Assembly: GCA_938082855.1 (NCBI GenBank)
Contig: CALKCC010000105.1
Coordinates: 1-54,998 of the forward strand
Direction: 5' to 3'
Origin: an uncultured Pirellulaceae bacterium
Lineage (GTDB): Bacteria > Planctomycetota > Planctomycetia > Pirellulales > Pirellulaceae
DNA length: 54,998 nt
Shown here: one piece after another, positions 17,195-29,100 of the stretch
Layout: each line of letters opens with the position of its first letter
How positions within the stretch are numbered: position 1 is the stretch's first letter
Position numbers and translations under genes: made by a program
Notes under the pieces: model-generated
Told to the model about the DNA's origin: nothing
Databases searched by the model: none
The model's input: only the letters and a program-made list of their open reading frames with translations

Positions 17195-20100
17195 ATGCCC
17201 ATGAGTACCCGGCCGTTTACTCATCTTCATTGCCACACGCACTACAGCCTGCTCGACGGAGCATCCAGTATTCCTAAATTGGTGGGCCGTGCAAAAGATC
17301 ACGGTTTTAACTCTCTGGCAATTACTGACCATGGAAATCTCCACGGTGCATTGCAGTTCTATCAGGAATGTAAAAAGAACGACATCAACCCCATCATCGG
17401 ATACGAAGCCTATATCGCTCCGGGTAGCCGCTTTGAAAAATCCGGCGGCATGCGAGACTCTAACTACCACCTCACCCTGCTTGCTCAAAATCGTACGGGC
17501 TTCAAGAATCTGGTCAAAATGGCATCCCATGCCTATCTGGAGGGATTCTACTTTAAGCCCAGAATTGATAAGCAACTGCTGGAAGATCATAGCGAAGGGA
17601 TTATTTGTCTCAGCGGGTGCGTCTCCAGCGAATTCAACCAGGCAATTCTCAAAGGCTACGGGGATATTCCGGACTTAGAGAAAGCGATGGAAGCGTCGAA
17701 GTGGTTTGAATCAATTTTTGGAGACCGATATTTCATCGAAGTGATGAATAACGGAATTGAGATTCAACGCATGGCGCTTGAAGGCGCGGTGGCGGCAGCA
17801 AAACAGCTCGGAACTCCGGTGGTCGCCACCAGCGATTGTCACTACGTGGATCCCCAGGATGCGGAAGCTCAGGATGTAATGCTCTGCATTAATACCGGGC
17901 GATTTAGAACAGATACGTCCCGCATGAAAATGGATGGGAACGAATACTATCTGAAGAATGCTGAAGAAATGTACCAAGCATTCCCAGGTATGGAAGATGC
18001 TGTTTCACGAACTCAGGAAATCGCAGATAGCGTCGACATTGACCTGGAACTTGGTAATCGTTATTTCCCGTCCTTCAAGCTTCCGGACCAACGTGACAGT
18101 ACACAGTATCTTCGGGACTTGTGTGAACAGGGATTACGAGAACGCTATGAAGGCGATTCTGAAATGGTCAGCGAAGATGGAGTGCTGGCCGAAGTTGTAC
18201 AAAAGAGGCTCGACCGTGAACTCGGTGTCATCGAAAAATTGGGCTTCGACGATTACTTTCTGATCTGTTGGGATTTTGTCGTTGTTGCTCGTGAACGAGG
18301 TATTCCGGCGACCGCACGTGGAAGTGGTGTCGGAGCGATTGTTTGTTTTGCCCTTTACTTAAGCCACGTTTGCCCGATTAAGTATGACTTACTGTTCGAA
18401 CGGTTTTTGGATGAGAATCGACTCGAAGCTCCTGATATCGATATCGACTTCTGTAAAGACCGTCGTGGGGAGGTGATTCAGTACGTCAAAGAAGAATACG
18501 GTGAAGCCAACGTTGCGCAGATCGGTACCTTTGGAACGCTGGCAGCCAAAGCTGCCATCAAGGACGTGGGACGTGCTCTGGGAATCCCGCTACACCGAGT
18601 GAATCAGATTACAGGCATGGTACCCGAGGAGTTAAAAATCACCATCAGTTCGGCACTCGACAAAAGTGCAGACATGAAAATGGTGTACGACTCAGATCCT
18701 GAGATCCGAGAAATGCTGGATCTGGCCATGCGGATTGAAGGCCTGGCTCGTAATGTGGGAACCCATGCGGCCGCTGTGGTGATTGCCGATGAGCCACTGA
18801 CCGAATACGTTCCGCTATGCCGCGTTTCCGGTAAAGAGGATGTGATTACTCAATGGTCCATGAATGATGTGGAAGCCGCGGGCCTGCTAAAGATGGACTT
18901 CCTGGGTTTGCGCAACCTGACCATCCTGCGTATCGCTGTCGACCTGATCGAGCAAACGACCGGCGAACGTATCGATCCTCTGAAATTCCCGTTAGACGAT
19001 AAAGAAACCTTTGCCTTGCTATGTCGTGGTGAAACAAAGGGTGTGTTCCAGCTTGAATCAGGCGGGATTCGCGACCTGTTGCAACGGATGAAGCCTGACC
19101 ACTTTCTAGACATCATTGCAACCAACGCGTTATATCGCCCGGGTCCTCTCGAAGGAGGAATGGTGGATGACTACATCGCCGTCAAACACGGACAAAAGGA
19201 AGCGACTTACGAGCATCCGGTGCTGAAGGAAATCCTGGGAGAGACCCACGGCGTGATGGTCTATCAGGAACAGGTTATGCGGATTCTCAACCGACTTGGC
19301 GGAATTGAGCTGGCCAGTGCGTACACCTGTATTAAAGCGATCAGTAAAAAGAAAGAAGCCATCATTCAGGCAAACCGCGAGGACTTCCTGAAGGGGGCTG
19401 TGGAGCAAGGGCTTTCACAAAAAGTAGCTGAAAACTTCTGGAATATGATCGTCAAATTTGCAGGGTACGGTTTCAATAAAAGCCACTCGACCGCTTATGC
19501 CTTGATTGCCTATCAAACGGCTTATCTGAAAGCTCACTACAGTGTCGAATTCATGGCTGCGTTGCTCACGGGAGATATTCCCGGACGAAACTTTATGAGG
19601 AAGGATTCGTTGATCGAGCACATTGAGGATTGCGACCGTATGGGCATCGAAGTGGTGCCACCAAGCGTCAATACCTCGGGAGTTGAATTCACGGTAGATG
19701 GCAAGCTGATCTTCTTTGGAATGTCAGCGATTAAAGGTTGTGGCGGTTCAGCCGCTGAAGCTCTGGTTGTTGCGCGAGAAGCTGATGGTCCCTTTAAAGA
19801 TATTTTTGACTTGTGTGAACGAGTAGAGACTTCCAAGTGCAATAAGAGCTCACTGGAGAATCTGATTAAAGCCGGAGCCATGGATTGCTTTGGAGCGAAT
19901 CGTCGACAATTGAGCGAAGTCTTGGAGCGAGCGATTCAGGCAGGACAGGCAATGCAGGCCGACAATCGCAGCGGTCAACAGAATCTATTTGGAGCCTTCG
20001 AAGAATCAGAAGATACAGAAGAAGTGAGTGCCACAGCCGACTTGCCTCAGATCGAGGAATACCCGGAACGGGAACGGCTCATGATGGAGAAAGAAGTATT

Positions 20101-20761
20101 GGGTTACTATCTGACAGCTCATCCGTTGGATGAACATATGGATAAACTCAAACAATTCACGTCGCACACAACCAACAAACTCGTCGATATACCCGATCGG
20201 GGTGAAGTGATTTTGGGAGGCATGATCTCCAGCATCAAAGAAGCTCACACGAGAAACCCCAAGCCTGGCCAGCCTTCGAAATATGCTAATTTTGATCTGG
20301 AAGATGTAGAAGGATCGATTCGTTGTATTATGTGGCCGCGACAATATGCGGAATTTGGCCACCTGATTGTGCCGGATGATATTGTCATCATCAAAGGCGT
20401 GGTTGATCGACGAGGTGGAGGTGATGAATGTAATATGATCATCAATGAACTCGTCCCACTTTCTCAGATTGAAGATCGATACACCACCGGCATGATTGTA
20501 CGTCTGCAGGAATCCACCCATGGAATGCAGATGATCCCGAAGCTCAGAGAAGTGACTCGAGCATACCCTGGCCGTCGAAAACTCCAATTGTTAGTACAGC
20601 TGGCAGATGGAACAAGTGTGACACTCGATGCGCAAGGACAGGGCGTCGACATCAATAATGAGCTACGAAACCGCATCGATGATCTGCTGGGCGGTGGAAA
20701 TATCCAGATGATCACCAGAGCACCGAAAGTGCAAAACTCGGGCAGACGGTTTGGCAGTTAA
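17195..20761 (+). CDS. dnaE: DNA polymerase III alpha subunit
   Basis: The replicative polymerase subunit, 1188 aa, normal for DnaE1 types. Order of domains: PHP domain at the N-terminus (HLHCHTHYSLLDGA, SDCHYV), polymerase palm with the catalytic PDIDIDF near residue 412 followed by CKDRRGEVIQYV, GVGAIVCF, FGTLAAKAAIKDV, GVFQLESGGIR, RPGPLEGGM and YGFNKSHSTAYALIAYQTAYLKAHY, and an OB-fold around 1003-1075 (ILGGMISSIKE). GGAAAAGG lies just upstream of the ATG at 17195; a second ATG two codons on is an alternative. The final codons GGC AGT TAA run into array A5. The gene is flanked on both sides by array-element B-array blocks. Confidence 0.98.
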   Translation: MPMSTRPFTHLHCHTHYSLLDGASSIPKLVGRAKDHGFNSLAITDHGNLHGALQFYQECKKNDINPIIGYEAYIAPGSRFEKSGGMRDSNYHLTLLAQNRTGFKNLVKMASHAYLEGFYFKPRIDKQLLEDHSEGIICLSGCVSSEFNQAILKGYGDIPDLEKAMEASKWFESIFGDRYFIEVMNNGIEIQRMALEGAVAAAKQLGTPVVATSDCHYVDPQDAEAQDVMLCINTGRFRTDTSRMKMDGNEYYLKNAEEMYQAFPGMEDAVSRTQEIADSVDIDLELGNRYFPSFKLPDQRDSTQYLRDLCEQGLRERYEGDSEMVSEDGVLAEVVQKRLDRELGVIEKLGFDDYFLICWDFVVVARERGIPATARGSGVGAIVCFALYLSHVCPIKYDLLFERFLDENRLEAPDIDIDFCKDRRGEVIQYVKEEYGEANVAQIGTFGTLAAKAAIKDVGRALGIPLHRVNQITGMVPEELKITISSALDKSADMKMVYDSDPEIREMLDLAMRIEGLARNVGTHAAAVVIADEPLTEYVPLCRVSGKEDVITQWSMNDVEAAGLLKMDFLGLRNLTILRIAVDLIEQTTGERIDPLKFPLDDKETFALLCRGETKGVFQLESGGIRDLLQRMKPDHFLDIIATNALYRPGPLEGGMVDDYIAVKHGQKEATYEHPVLKEILGETHGVMVYQEQVMRILNRLGGIELASAYTCIKAISKKKEAIIQANREDFLKGAVEQGLSQKVAENFWNMIVKFAGYGFNKSHSTAYALIAYQTAYLKAHYSVEFMAALLTGDIPGRNFMRKDSLIEHIEDCDRMGIEVVPPSVNTSGVEFTVDGKLIFFGMSAIKGCGGSAAEALVVAREADGPFKDIFDLCERVETSKCNKSSLENLIKAGAMDCFGANRRQLSEVLERAIQAGQAMQADNRSGQQNLFGAFEESEDTEEVSATADLPQIEEYPERERLMMEKEVLGYYLTAHPLDEHMDKLKQFTSHTTNKLVDIPDRGEVILGGMISSIKEAHTRNPKPGQPSKYANFDLEDVEGSIRCIMWPRQYAEFGHLIVPDDIVIIKGVVDRRGGGDECNMIINELVPLSQIEDRYTTGMIVRLQESTHGMQMIPKLREVTRAYPGRRKLQLLVQLADGTSVTLDAQGQGVDINNELRNRIDDLLGGGNIQMITRAPKVQNSGRRFGS

Positions 20762-20856
20762 CCAATTAACCATTTAACCAGTTAACCAGTTGGCCATTTG
20801 GCAGTTAGACAGTTAAACAGTTAAACAATTAGACAATTAGACAATTAGACAATTGG
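20755..20856 (+). repeat. octamer array A5
   Basis: Begins inside the last codons of dnaE (AGT TAA) and runs TTAACCAA, TTAACCAT, TTAACCAG (two), TTGGCCA, TTTGGCAG, TTAGACAG, TTAAACAG, TTAAACAA and TTAGACAA (three), then joins element B at CAAGCCTGAG. The dnaE to decarboxylase gap of about 400 bases holds only arrays A5 and A6 and element B. Confidence 0.95.
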
Positions 20857-21050
20857 CAAGCCTGAGTTACAGAGTAAGAGAGTTCATCCGTTCCACCTTC
20901 GTCTTCCGCTATAGAAGCAAGGAGCTTGTCCGTTCCCCCTTCGCCTTTCAGGCTTCGGAGGATAAACTGCGTCCTTAGCTACAGGAACAGGGAGCTTGTC
21001 CGTCGTAGTCCGAAGGACGAAGTCGGATAGGCCGGACAGCCGAAGCCCCC
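20857..21050 (+). repeat. element B, copy 2
   Basis: Starts CAAGCCTGAGTTACAGAGTA like copy 1 and carries AGCTTGTCCGT twice, CTTCGCCTTTCAGGCTTCGG, ACTGCGTCCTTAGCTACAG, the TCCGTCGTAGTCCGAAGG hairpin and GGCCGGACAGCCGAAGCCCC. It is about 28 bases longer than copy 1 through an extra segment near its start. Confidence 0.92.
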
Positions 21051-21158
21051 TTAACCATTTAACCATTTAGCCAGTTGGCCATTGGCCATTGGCCATTGGA
21101 CAGTTAAACAATTAGACAGTTAGACAATTGGAGAGTTTGTCAATTAGCCATTTGGCTT
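21051..21158 (+). repeat. octamer array A6
   Basis: Units TTAACCAT (two), TTAGCCAG, TTGGCCA (three), TTGGACAG, TTAAACAA, TTAGACAG, TTAGACAA, then degenerate, with CAATTAGCCATTTGGC reaching the stop codon of the minus-strand decarboxylase gene. Both flanking genes end on repeat DNA. Confidence 0.94.
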
Positions 21159-22850
21159 TTAGATGACGCGGCTCATGCGGTCTGCCAAGCGAGTCAAAGT
21201 TTCACTGGCATCACGACGATCGAGTTCGACATGCATCAAATGCAGGTTATTGTCATCGGCTAAAGCGGACTTCAATGCTTTATCAAAATCTTCCTCGGTG
21301 ATCACACGGTGTGCGACTCCTCCCCCAATCACCTTGGTTAGATCTCCATAGGCCCAGCGATGAATTTCGTTGTAGTCCCAGTCCCCCGGATGTAAAGCTC
21401 GCTCTGTTCCATAACCGGCGTTATCCAGAACAATGACAATTGGGTTATAACCCTGACGAACAATCGTCGATAACTCCAGACAGGTCATTTGAAATGCACC
21501 ATCCCCACAGATGGTGATGACACGATGACCTGGCATGGCAGTCTGAGCTCCCAAAGTTGCCGGGACACTGAATCCCATCGAAGTATAGTAGGCAGGGCTA
21601 AGGAACTCCGTTCTGCCTTGAGTTTGCAGTCTGGTCGAAGCAAATAGAGAATCACCAATGTCGGCAATCACAATGGTCTCCTCATCCAGTGACTGATTGA
21701 TGCGGTCGATCATTCGTCGAACGGTGATCCGAGCGGAATAATCGATGATGTATTGAGAGACTGGTTCACGAACAGTAGGGTCCACAAACCGAGTACTGGT
21801 TTTGATGTTTCGCAGAATCAGCTCCTGAAGCAATTCATCCAACGGGACGTTCTCATAATGATGATGGTGGATCTTCAGGGTTTCGCTGGTTGCATAGATA
21901 CACTTTCGAGCATCCAAATTGGCAGTGTAAATGCCGAGATTGAGATCGGTCATAAATGTGCCGAGCATCAGGATACAATCACTGTGTTCGACATAGTTGG
22001 TCACCTCTTCACGTCCGATCGCTCCTTCATAGAGTCCCACATAAAGTGGATGATTCTCGCGAATCACACTCTTCCCCAGCAAAGTGGAAGCCATCGGGAT
22101 GTTGTTCTTTTCGGCAAAGTGAATTAAATCATCCTGTAAGTCAAACCGATGGATTTCAACTCCAGCCACAATCATCGGATTCATCGCGTGGTTGAGCAGA
22201 GCGGTGATCTCATTGCACGCCTCCTGGAGTGCCCGCTCATCGGTAAGTGGATGTGTCAGACGGTAATGATGCGTGGTTTGGGGCACGATGTTGACCATGT
22301 CACGGGGGATGTCGATGTAGACTGGCCGTTTATAGCGATAGGCCATCTCTAACACCCGATCAATCTCATCAAAGGCTGTTGCCGGATCGACCAGTTCAGT
22401 ACCGGTAATACAGAGCTTGTCAAAGACGTCAACCTGCGTGCGGAAGTCACGAACTTTGTGGTGTAGCAACGGGTTGTTTAACCGCTCCTTGAGTCCGGGC
22501 GACCCGGTTAGTAAGACGACAGGAGACTTTTCGGCAAAAGCACCTGCAATGGAATTACAGACACTGAGCCCGCCAACGCAGTAGGTTACACAGACGGCTC
22601 CCATGCCATTGATCCGCGCATACGCATCGGCGGCGAATCCGGCATTGTCTTCCCGAGTACATCCGATCACGTTGATTTCACTGTCTTCTAGCAAACTATA
22701 AAAAGACAGAATGTAATCTCCCGGAATTCCAAAGAGGTCAGCGATTCCATAGTCCTGTAATCGTTCGATTAAGTATTCACCGATACTCAGAGGTTCGGTT
22801 GGGCAGCTACTGGTCTGATAGTCCTGTACGACGGTGGATGAAGAAAACAT
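21159..22850 (-). CDS. thiamine-diphosphate 2-oxoacid decarboxylase (pyruvate/indolepyruvate decarboxylase family)
   Basis: A 563-aa ThDP enzyme started at the ATG at 22850, which has a perfect AAGGAGGA site seven bases upstream; longer upstream frames lack this. Residues fit decarboxylases rather than acetolactate synthases: catalytic Glu 67 in CTREDNAGFAADAYAR, the His-His pair 130-131 in LLHHKVRDF, and the ThDP/Mg motif ICGDGAFQMT (near 445) with DNAGYGTE. It would split a 2-oxoacid to an aldehyde and CO2; pyruvate, indolepyruvate or a branched-chain oxoacid are possible substrates. The strong ribosome binding site is unusual in this window and suggests high expression. Its 3' end borders array A6. 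Confidence 0.88.
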   Translation of the reverse strand: MFSSSTVVQDYQTSSCPTEPLSIGEYLIERLQDYGIADLFGIPGDYILSFYSLLEDSEINVIGCTREDNAGFAADAYARINGMGAVCVTYCVGGLSVCNSIAGAFAEKSPVVLLTGSPGLKERLNNPLLHHKVRDFRTQVDVFDKLCITGTELVDPATAFDEIDRVLEMAYRYKRPVYIDIPRDMVNIVPQTTHHYRLTHPLTDERALQEACNEITALLNHAMNPMIVAGVEIHRFDLQDDLIHFAEKNNIPMASTLLGKSVIRENHPLYVGLYEGAIGREEVTNYVEHSDCILMLGTFMTDLNLGIYTANLDARKCIYATSETLKIHHHHYENVPLDELLQELILRNIKTSTRFVDPTVREPVSQYIIDYSARITVRRMIDRINQSLDEETIVIADIGDSLFASTRLQTQGRTEFLSPAYYTSMGFSVPATLGAQTAMPGHRVITICGDGAFQMTCLELSTIVRQGYNPIVIVLDNAGYGTERALHPGDWDYNEIHRWAYGDLTKVIGGGVAHRVITEEDFDKALKSALADDNNLHLMHVELDRRDASETLTRLADRMSRVI

Positions 22851-23179
22851 GAATTCCTCCTTGCTCCAAATCCCAAAATCCCAGATTCGAAAAATCTTCG
22901 ACATTGCACGGATGTACAACGAATGGGCAGCTGGCATGCAACTCAAGGTGTCGTCGCCCCATATCCTCATTCTACGCAGTGGATCGTTCCTCGGTTCGCT
23001 GGACTCGACAGGGCATGCACTCCCTCTACTCGTTGTCTGGCAATAAAATGTTTAGAATGCCCCTTTAGGCAATACAAATCTGAATTCCCCCAGCTGTTTT
23101 TCAGGGTGATACCTTGGGAGTTTACCTCGAGTCTTTTCCCGTTTGTTTTCCCGTTTGTTTTCCGTAGTACGACAGAGTT
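22851..23179. other. divergent intergenic region, decarboxylase / uvrA
   Basis: The 329 bases between the two divergent start codons hold no convincing gene. Visible are the decarboxylase ribosome binding site (complement of TCCTCCTT, about 22855-22862), no clear -10/-35 pair, and the TTTTCCCGTTTG tandem repeat next to the uvrA start. Confidence 0.5.
23134..23164 (+). repeat. 12-bp tandem repeat upstream of uvrA
   Basis: TTTTCCCGTTTG occurs twice head to tail and a third time in part (TTTTCCG), ending 16 bases before the uvrA ATG. It may be a slippage product or a site in the leader; no ribosome binding sequence is seen in it. Confidence 0.7.
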
Positions 23180-26100
23180 ATGCAGGCGTCGGACATAAAA
23201 ATCCAAGGAGCACGTGAACACAACCTTCAAGAGGTTGATGTTGTCCTGCCACGTAATCAACTGATTTGTCTGACCGGTGTAAGCGGTAGCGGAAAAAGTT
23301 CTTTAGCATTCGACACTTTGTTTGCGGAAGGACAAAGGAGGTACGTCGAGAGCCTTTCCAGCTTCGCCCGTCAGTTTCTTGGGCAAATGCCCAAGCCGGA
23401 CGTCGATCATATCTCGGGACTCAGTCCCTCCATTTCCATTTCGCAAAAAACGGCCGGACGTAACCCGCGGAGTACCGTAGGCACGATTACGGAAGTCTAT
23501 GACTTTCTCCGGGTTCTGTATGCTCGTGTTGCAAAAGGTTACTGCCCGCACTGTGAAAATCCAATCACGGCTCAGACGCGAGAGCAAATCATATCTCATA
23601 TTTTGCAACTCGATGATGGTTCGGCCGTTTCCGTTCTGGCACCTGTGATTCGAGGGCAAAAAGGAGAGTATCGAGATCTCTTCGAAGATCTTCTGAAGCA
23701 GGGGTTTATCCGAGCTCGTGTAGATGGCCAGATTTGTGATCTAACGAATCCTCCAATGTTGCAGCGCAACTTTCGTCACGATATCGAAGTGGTTGTGGAT
23801 CGTTTAAAGATCTCGGAAAAGGTAAGGCCCCGATTAGGTGAAGCGGTTGAGCAGGCTCTTAAGCTGGGCGAAGGTTCTTTGATCATCGTACCTGCCGGTG
23901 AAACGGCAAAAGATAAAGTCTATTCCAGCGATTATGCCTGTACTGACTGTCAGGTTAGTTTTGCTGCTCCGACCCCACAACTCTTTAGCTTCAATAGCCC
24001 TCAAGGCATGTGCTCGGGCTGTAACGGATTAGGAAAAATGTTTTCCTTCGATCCAGATCTGCTGGTACCCAATCCTGACAAGTCGTTTATGGATGGCGCG
24101 GTAGAGGTGATTGGAAATCACAAGAAAATGGGGCGTTGGCGACGCCATATTTATCGTGGAGTAGCATCCACCTTGGCACGCAAGCATGACTGGGACGAAA
24201 GTTACATGCTCGATACTCCCTGGAAAGATCTCTGCCAGGAAGCCAAAGATGCGTTGCTGTGGGGTACAGGGGATTTGCATATTACCTATACCTGGCGAGG
24301 TGGGCGTTCTCCTCTTAAATACGGCGGTACCTATGACGGGATTATCCCCGAGCATAAAGAGAAGTATGCCTCGAGTCGCAGCAAGCCTCATCAGCGAAAG
24401 CTCGAGCGGTACATGAACACCATTCACTGCCCACAGTGTGATGGTCAGCGATTGGTGGATCAGGCGCGACACATGCGGCTGCACTCACGACATGACAGAT
24501 TTTCTCAACAGCCTGAATTGTCCCTTCCGGAAGTGTGCCAGCTAAGCGTGAATCAGGCGGTCGAGTTTTTCTCAGATCTGAAACTGGATAAGAACTCGAC
24601 CTTAGTTGCAGAAGATGCACTTAAAGAGATTCGGGCTCGACTTGGATTTCTATTAAACGTCGGTCTCGGTTATTTGACGCTGGATCGAACTGCTCCCACC
24701 TTATCCGGGGGTGAAGCTCAGCGAATTCGCTTGGCGGCTCAAATTGGTTCCGGTCTGGTTGGTGTTACTTACATTCTGGATGAACCTTCGATTGGGTTAC
24801 ACGCGCGAGACAACGATCGGTTGATCAATACTCTGTTAAATCTCCGTGATGTGGGTAACACGGTAGTCGTCGTTGAACATGATGAAGATACGATGCGAGC
24901 GGCAGACTACATTGTCGATTTCGGCCCAGGGGCAGGCATTGAAGGTGGTGAAATTGTCGCCCGCGGAAAGCTGGATGACATCCGTCAACAAGCTCGTAGT
25001 GTCACAGGACAGTTTCTCGCCGGTACCAGAGAGATCGAAACTCCGGAGCAACGACGGCCTCAAGCCGGCGACACTTTGAAGATTGTTGGTGCCCGGCACA
25101 ACAATCTCAAAGGAATTGATGTCGAATTCCCCCTCGCGAACTTCATCTGCGTAACGGGTGTGTCAGGCTCAGGTAAAAGTTCACTCATCAATGACATTCT
25201 TGCGGACGGATTACGCAGGGAACTCAACGGAGCCGAATCGATCCCGGGTGTTCATATGGATATGCTGGGGACCGAGCATCTCGACAAGATGATCGCGATT
25301 GATCAGTCTCCGATTGGCCGCACGCCTCGGTCTAATCCCGTGACCTATATCAAGGTGTTTGATGATATTCGCAAGTTATTCGTGCAAATGCCGGATGCGA
25401 AGCGACGAGGGTATAAGCCTGGTCGGTTTAGTTTCAATGTAAAGGGCGGTCGTTGCGAAGCTTGCGAGGGAAACGGTAAGAACAAGCTGGAAATGGATTT
25501 TCTGGCAGACATCTGGGTGCAATGTCCAGTCTGCGTGGGAAAACGATTTAATCGTGAAACGCTCCAGATCCAATTCAAGGGCCATTCGATTTCAGATGTG
25601 CTTGAACTGGACGTTCGTCAGGCGATGGAGTTGTTTGAAAACATCCCCAAGATCTATGACAAGTTGAAGACGTTATCCGACGTCGGACTCGACTATCTCA
25701 AGTTAGGGCAGGCATCGCCAACGCTATCCGGTGGAGAAGCCCAACGTATTAAGCTGGCTCGAGAACTCGTGCGAAAGAGCACAGGCCAGACGATTTATGT
25801 TTTAGATGAACCTACTACCGGACTGCATTTCGCGGACATTGAATTACTGCTGAAAGTGCTGCACGGTTTTGTGGAACGCGGTAATACTGTCATTGTCGTT
25901 GAACACAATATGGATGTGATTAAAACCGCCGATTGGGTCATCGATCTTGGACCGGATGGAGGAGAAGGTGGAGGCCAGTTGGTTGTTGCCGGGACGCCTG
26001 AAGAAGTAGCTGCCTGTGAAGAATCGGAAACCGGCTCGGCACTCTATCGGGTATTACACAAACTGCCGAATGATCAAATTGACTTAGATGGGGATCGACA

Positions 26101-29100
26101 GGTAGCCGAAGAAATTACCAGCATTCGAGTGCGGGGAGCTAAACAGCACAATTTGAAGTTGGTGGATGCCGACATTAGTCGCGAGAAAATGACCGTGTTT
26201 TCGGGACCGTCCGGTAGCGGTAAGACGTCGCTGGCGATGGACACCATCTACGCCGAGGGGCAACGCAGGTACGTAGAGAGCCTGAGTTCATACGCCAGAC
26301 AATTTATCGGTCAAACTCAAAAGCCAAGACTCGACCATATTGATGGGCTGTCCCCTGCGGTTGCGATTGAACAAAAAAATCTCGGACACACTCCTCGCAG
26401 TACCGTGGGCACGGTCACCGAGATTTATGACTACCTGAGAATTTTAATGGCTCGGATGGGTACCCCTCACTGCCCGGATTGCGAGATTCCTGTCGGGACT
26501 CAAACGTCCGATCAGATCGTCGATAAGATCCTGGCCGAAGCAGAGGGGACGCGGCTATATCTGTTGGCTCCGGTGAATCGCGAGTCAGGACAACAATATT
26601 CCGCCTTGTGGGATGAAATTCGACAAAGCGGGTTTATTCGAGTGCGTGTTGATGGCACGACCTATAATCTGGAGGACATTCCCGAACTAGATCGACGCGT
26701 ATCTCATGAAGTCGAAGTGGTCGTCGACCGCATCACCGTGCGAGATAAAGATCGCAGCCGAATTGCAGAGAGTGTAGAGTCTGCCTTGCAGATTGGTCAG
26801 GGTGTGTTAAACGTCGCTTACGCCGAGAAAAAATTGGAAGAGGCTCAGTGGCGAATCAAAACACATAGTCAGCATTTAGCGTGCGAAGGTTGCGGACGGT
26901 CTTTTGAACAACTCTCCCCTCACCATTTTTCCTTTAACAGTCAGCTTGGTTGGTGTAATTCCTGTGAGGGATTGGGGACTCAGCGTGGTGCTAATCCAGC
27001 AGCCTTATTGAACGATACTCATGCCACTCTGCTCGACGGCGCGATTGCTCTCTGGCCGGATCTGGAAAACAAAACAGCATACGCCATGATGGAGTCACTG
27101 CTTGAAGGGTTACAGATTGATGCTGGCTCACGATTTGTCGATCTACGGGCTGCCACGCGTCGTAAGATTCTTCATGGCACAGGCGAACAATGGTTTGAGG
27201 TCCAAGTTCCCGGTAAAGGAAAGAAGGCAGGTCCTCGGTTTAAATTCCAGTTTAAAGGGCTCTACCCTGCTCTCGCTGAAGCCTCTCGTGTGTCTCCATC
27301 GCTCAGAACAAAACTGGAACATCTAGTAGATGAAGTGGAATGTTCGACTTGTGGTGGTAGTCGTTTGCGTGAAGACGCTGCTGCCTATCAACTGCAGGCG
27401 ACCACGATAGATCACCTCTGCAGTACACCGTTGGATCAATTGCTGGACCTGATTAATGGTTGGAAGCTAACCAAACGCCAACAGACGATTGCTGGCGAAT
27501 TACTTCGTGAAGTCCGCGAGCGTTTGGAATTCCTCAATGAAATTGGTCTGCATTACTTAACACTGCACCGCCCAAGCGCATCCTTGTCTAACGGAGAAGC
27601 ACAGCGAATTCGGTTGGCCAGCCAACTGGGAAGTGGTTTATGCGGAGTGCTTTATGTGTTGGATGAACCGACGATTGGTTTGCACCCGCGAGATAATACG
27701 AGATTACTGCGGGCGTTGCATAAGTTGAGAGACTTAGGGAACACACTGTTAGTCGTTGAGCATGACCGCGAGATTATAGAAGGCAGTGATTACCTCTGCG
27801 ACTTTGGCCCCGGTTCCGGTAAGCATGGAGGTAACATTGTTGCCCAGGGAACTCCCAAGCAGCTTGCCAAGCGAAAGACGTCACTGACAGGCCCTTATTT
27901 ATCTGGCACCAAAGCCATCGCCATTCCTTCGAATCGACGACCTGTGCGATTAAAAAGTGGGCAGCAGCAATCGTTAAAGGTCATTGGTGCTCGGCATCAC
28001 AATTTGAAAAACGTGGATTTTGAAATTCCACTTGGAACGCTAACCGCAGTGACCGGTCCAAGTGGAAGCGGTAAAAGTTCACTGGTGGATGGAATTCTGT
28101 ATACCGCGCTGGCCAGGAAGTTACATCGGGCGGCAGGTATTCCCGGAGCTCATGACCGGATAGCTGGGATTGAATATATCAACAAGGTGATCCGAGTGGA
28201 TCAAAACCCGATCGGAAACTCACCTAGCTCAAATCCTGCTACCTACACAGGACTATTTGATCTGATTCGTACTTTGTTTTCTCAACTTCCCGACGCCAAA
28301 CTGCGTGGGTATACCGGTCGGCGATTTAGCTTTAATGTTCCCGGCGGTCGCTGTGATGCCTGTGATGGATATGGTCAGAAATGTATCGAGATGCACTTCT
28401 TGCCGAATGTCTGGGTTAAGTGTGAAACCTGTGAAGGCAAACGCTATAACCCCGATACACTGGCGGTCAAATTTCGAGGGCATTCAATCTCGGATGTCCT
28501 GGAAATGACAGCGGCGGAAGCCGTCCTGCTGTTTGATAACATTCCAAAGATAAGACGTATTCTACAAATGCTTTGTGATGTTGGTTTGGATTATGTGGCA
28601 TTAGGACAACCCGCTCCGACATTGTCCGGTGGAGAAGCGCAGCGAGTCAAGCTGGCGGCAGAGTTGTCCCGACCAGACACAGGACAGACGTTGTACCTGC
28701 TGGATGAACCGACGACCGGTCTTCACTTTGATGACATCGCCAAATTACTGGATGTACTACATCGATTAGTGGATTTAGGAAATACGGTGGTCGTCATCGA
28801 GCACAATCTGGATTTGATTAAGACGGCAGATTGGGTGGTGGATATGGGACCGGAAGCGGGCTTTGCCGGGGGGCAAATCGTCCAGATCGGAACGCCAGAA
28901 GACTTGTCAGCCTATGCACAGCAAAACAGTGCATCTAAGCAAGCTCTTCCAAGTCATACTGGGGAAGCCTTGATACCGGTGATTGCGGCTGGCCCTTACC
29001 AGGAGCGACAGGAATACGATCCGCACGCGGAACAAACAACTGAGGAAGATGTTGAAATCTCAGAGATCGGAAAAGAGATTTCTATGCCTTGGAAAACCGA

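Noticed and set aside
20006-20587. Antisense open frame (193 codons) inside dnaE
   Set aside because: It lies fully within the conserved OB-fold region of dnaE and has no recognisable domain.
16677-21158. dnaE block as a composite transposon
   Set aside because: No transposase or integrase is encoded in or near it; dnaE is a core gene in a normal context.
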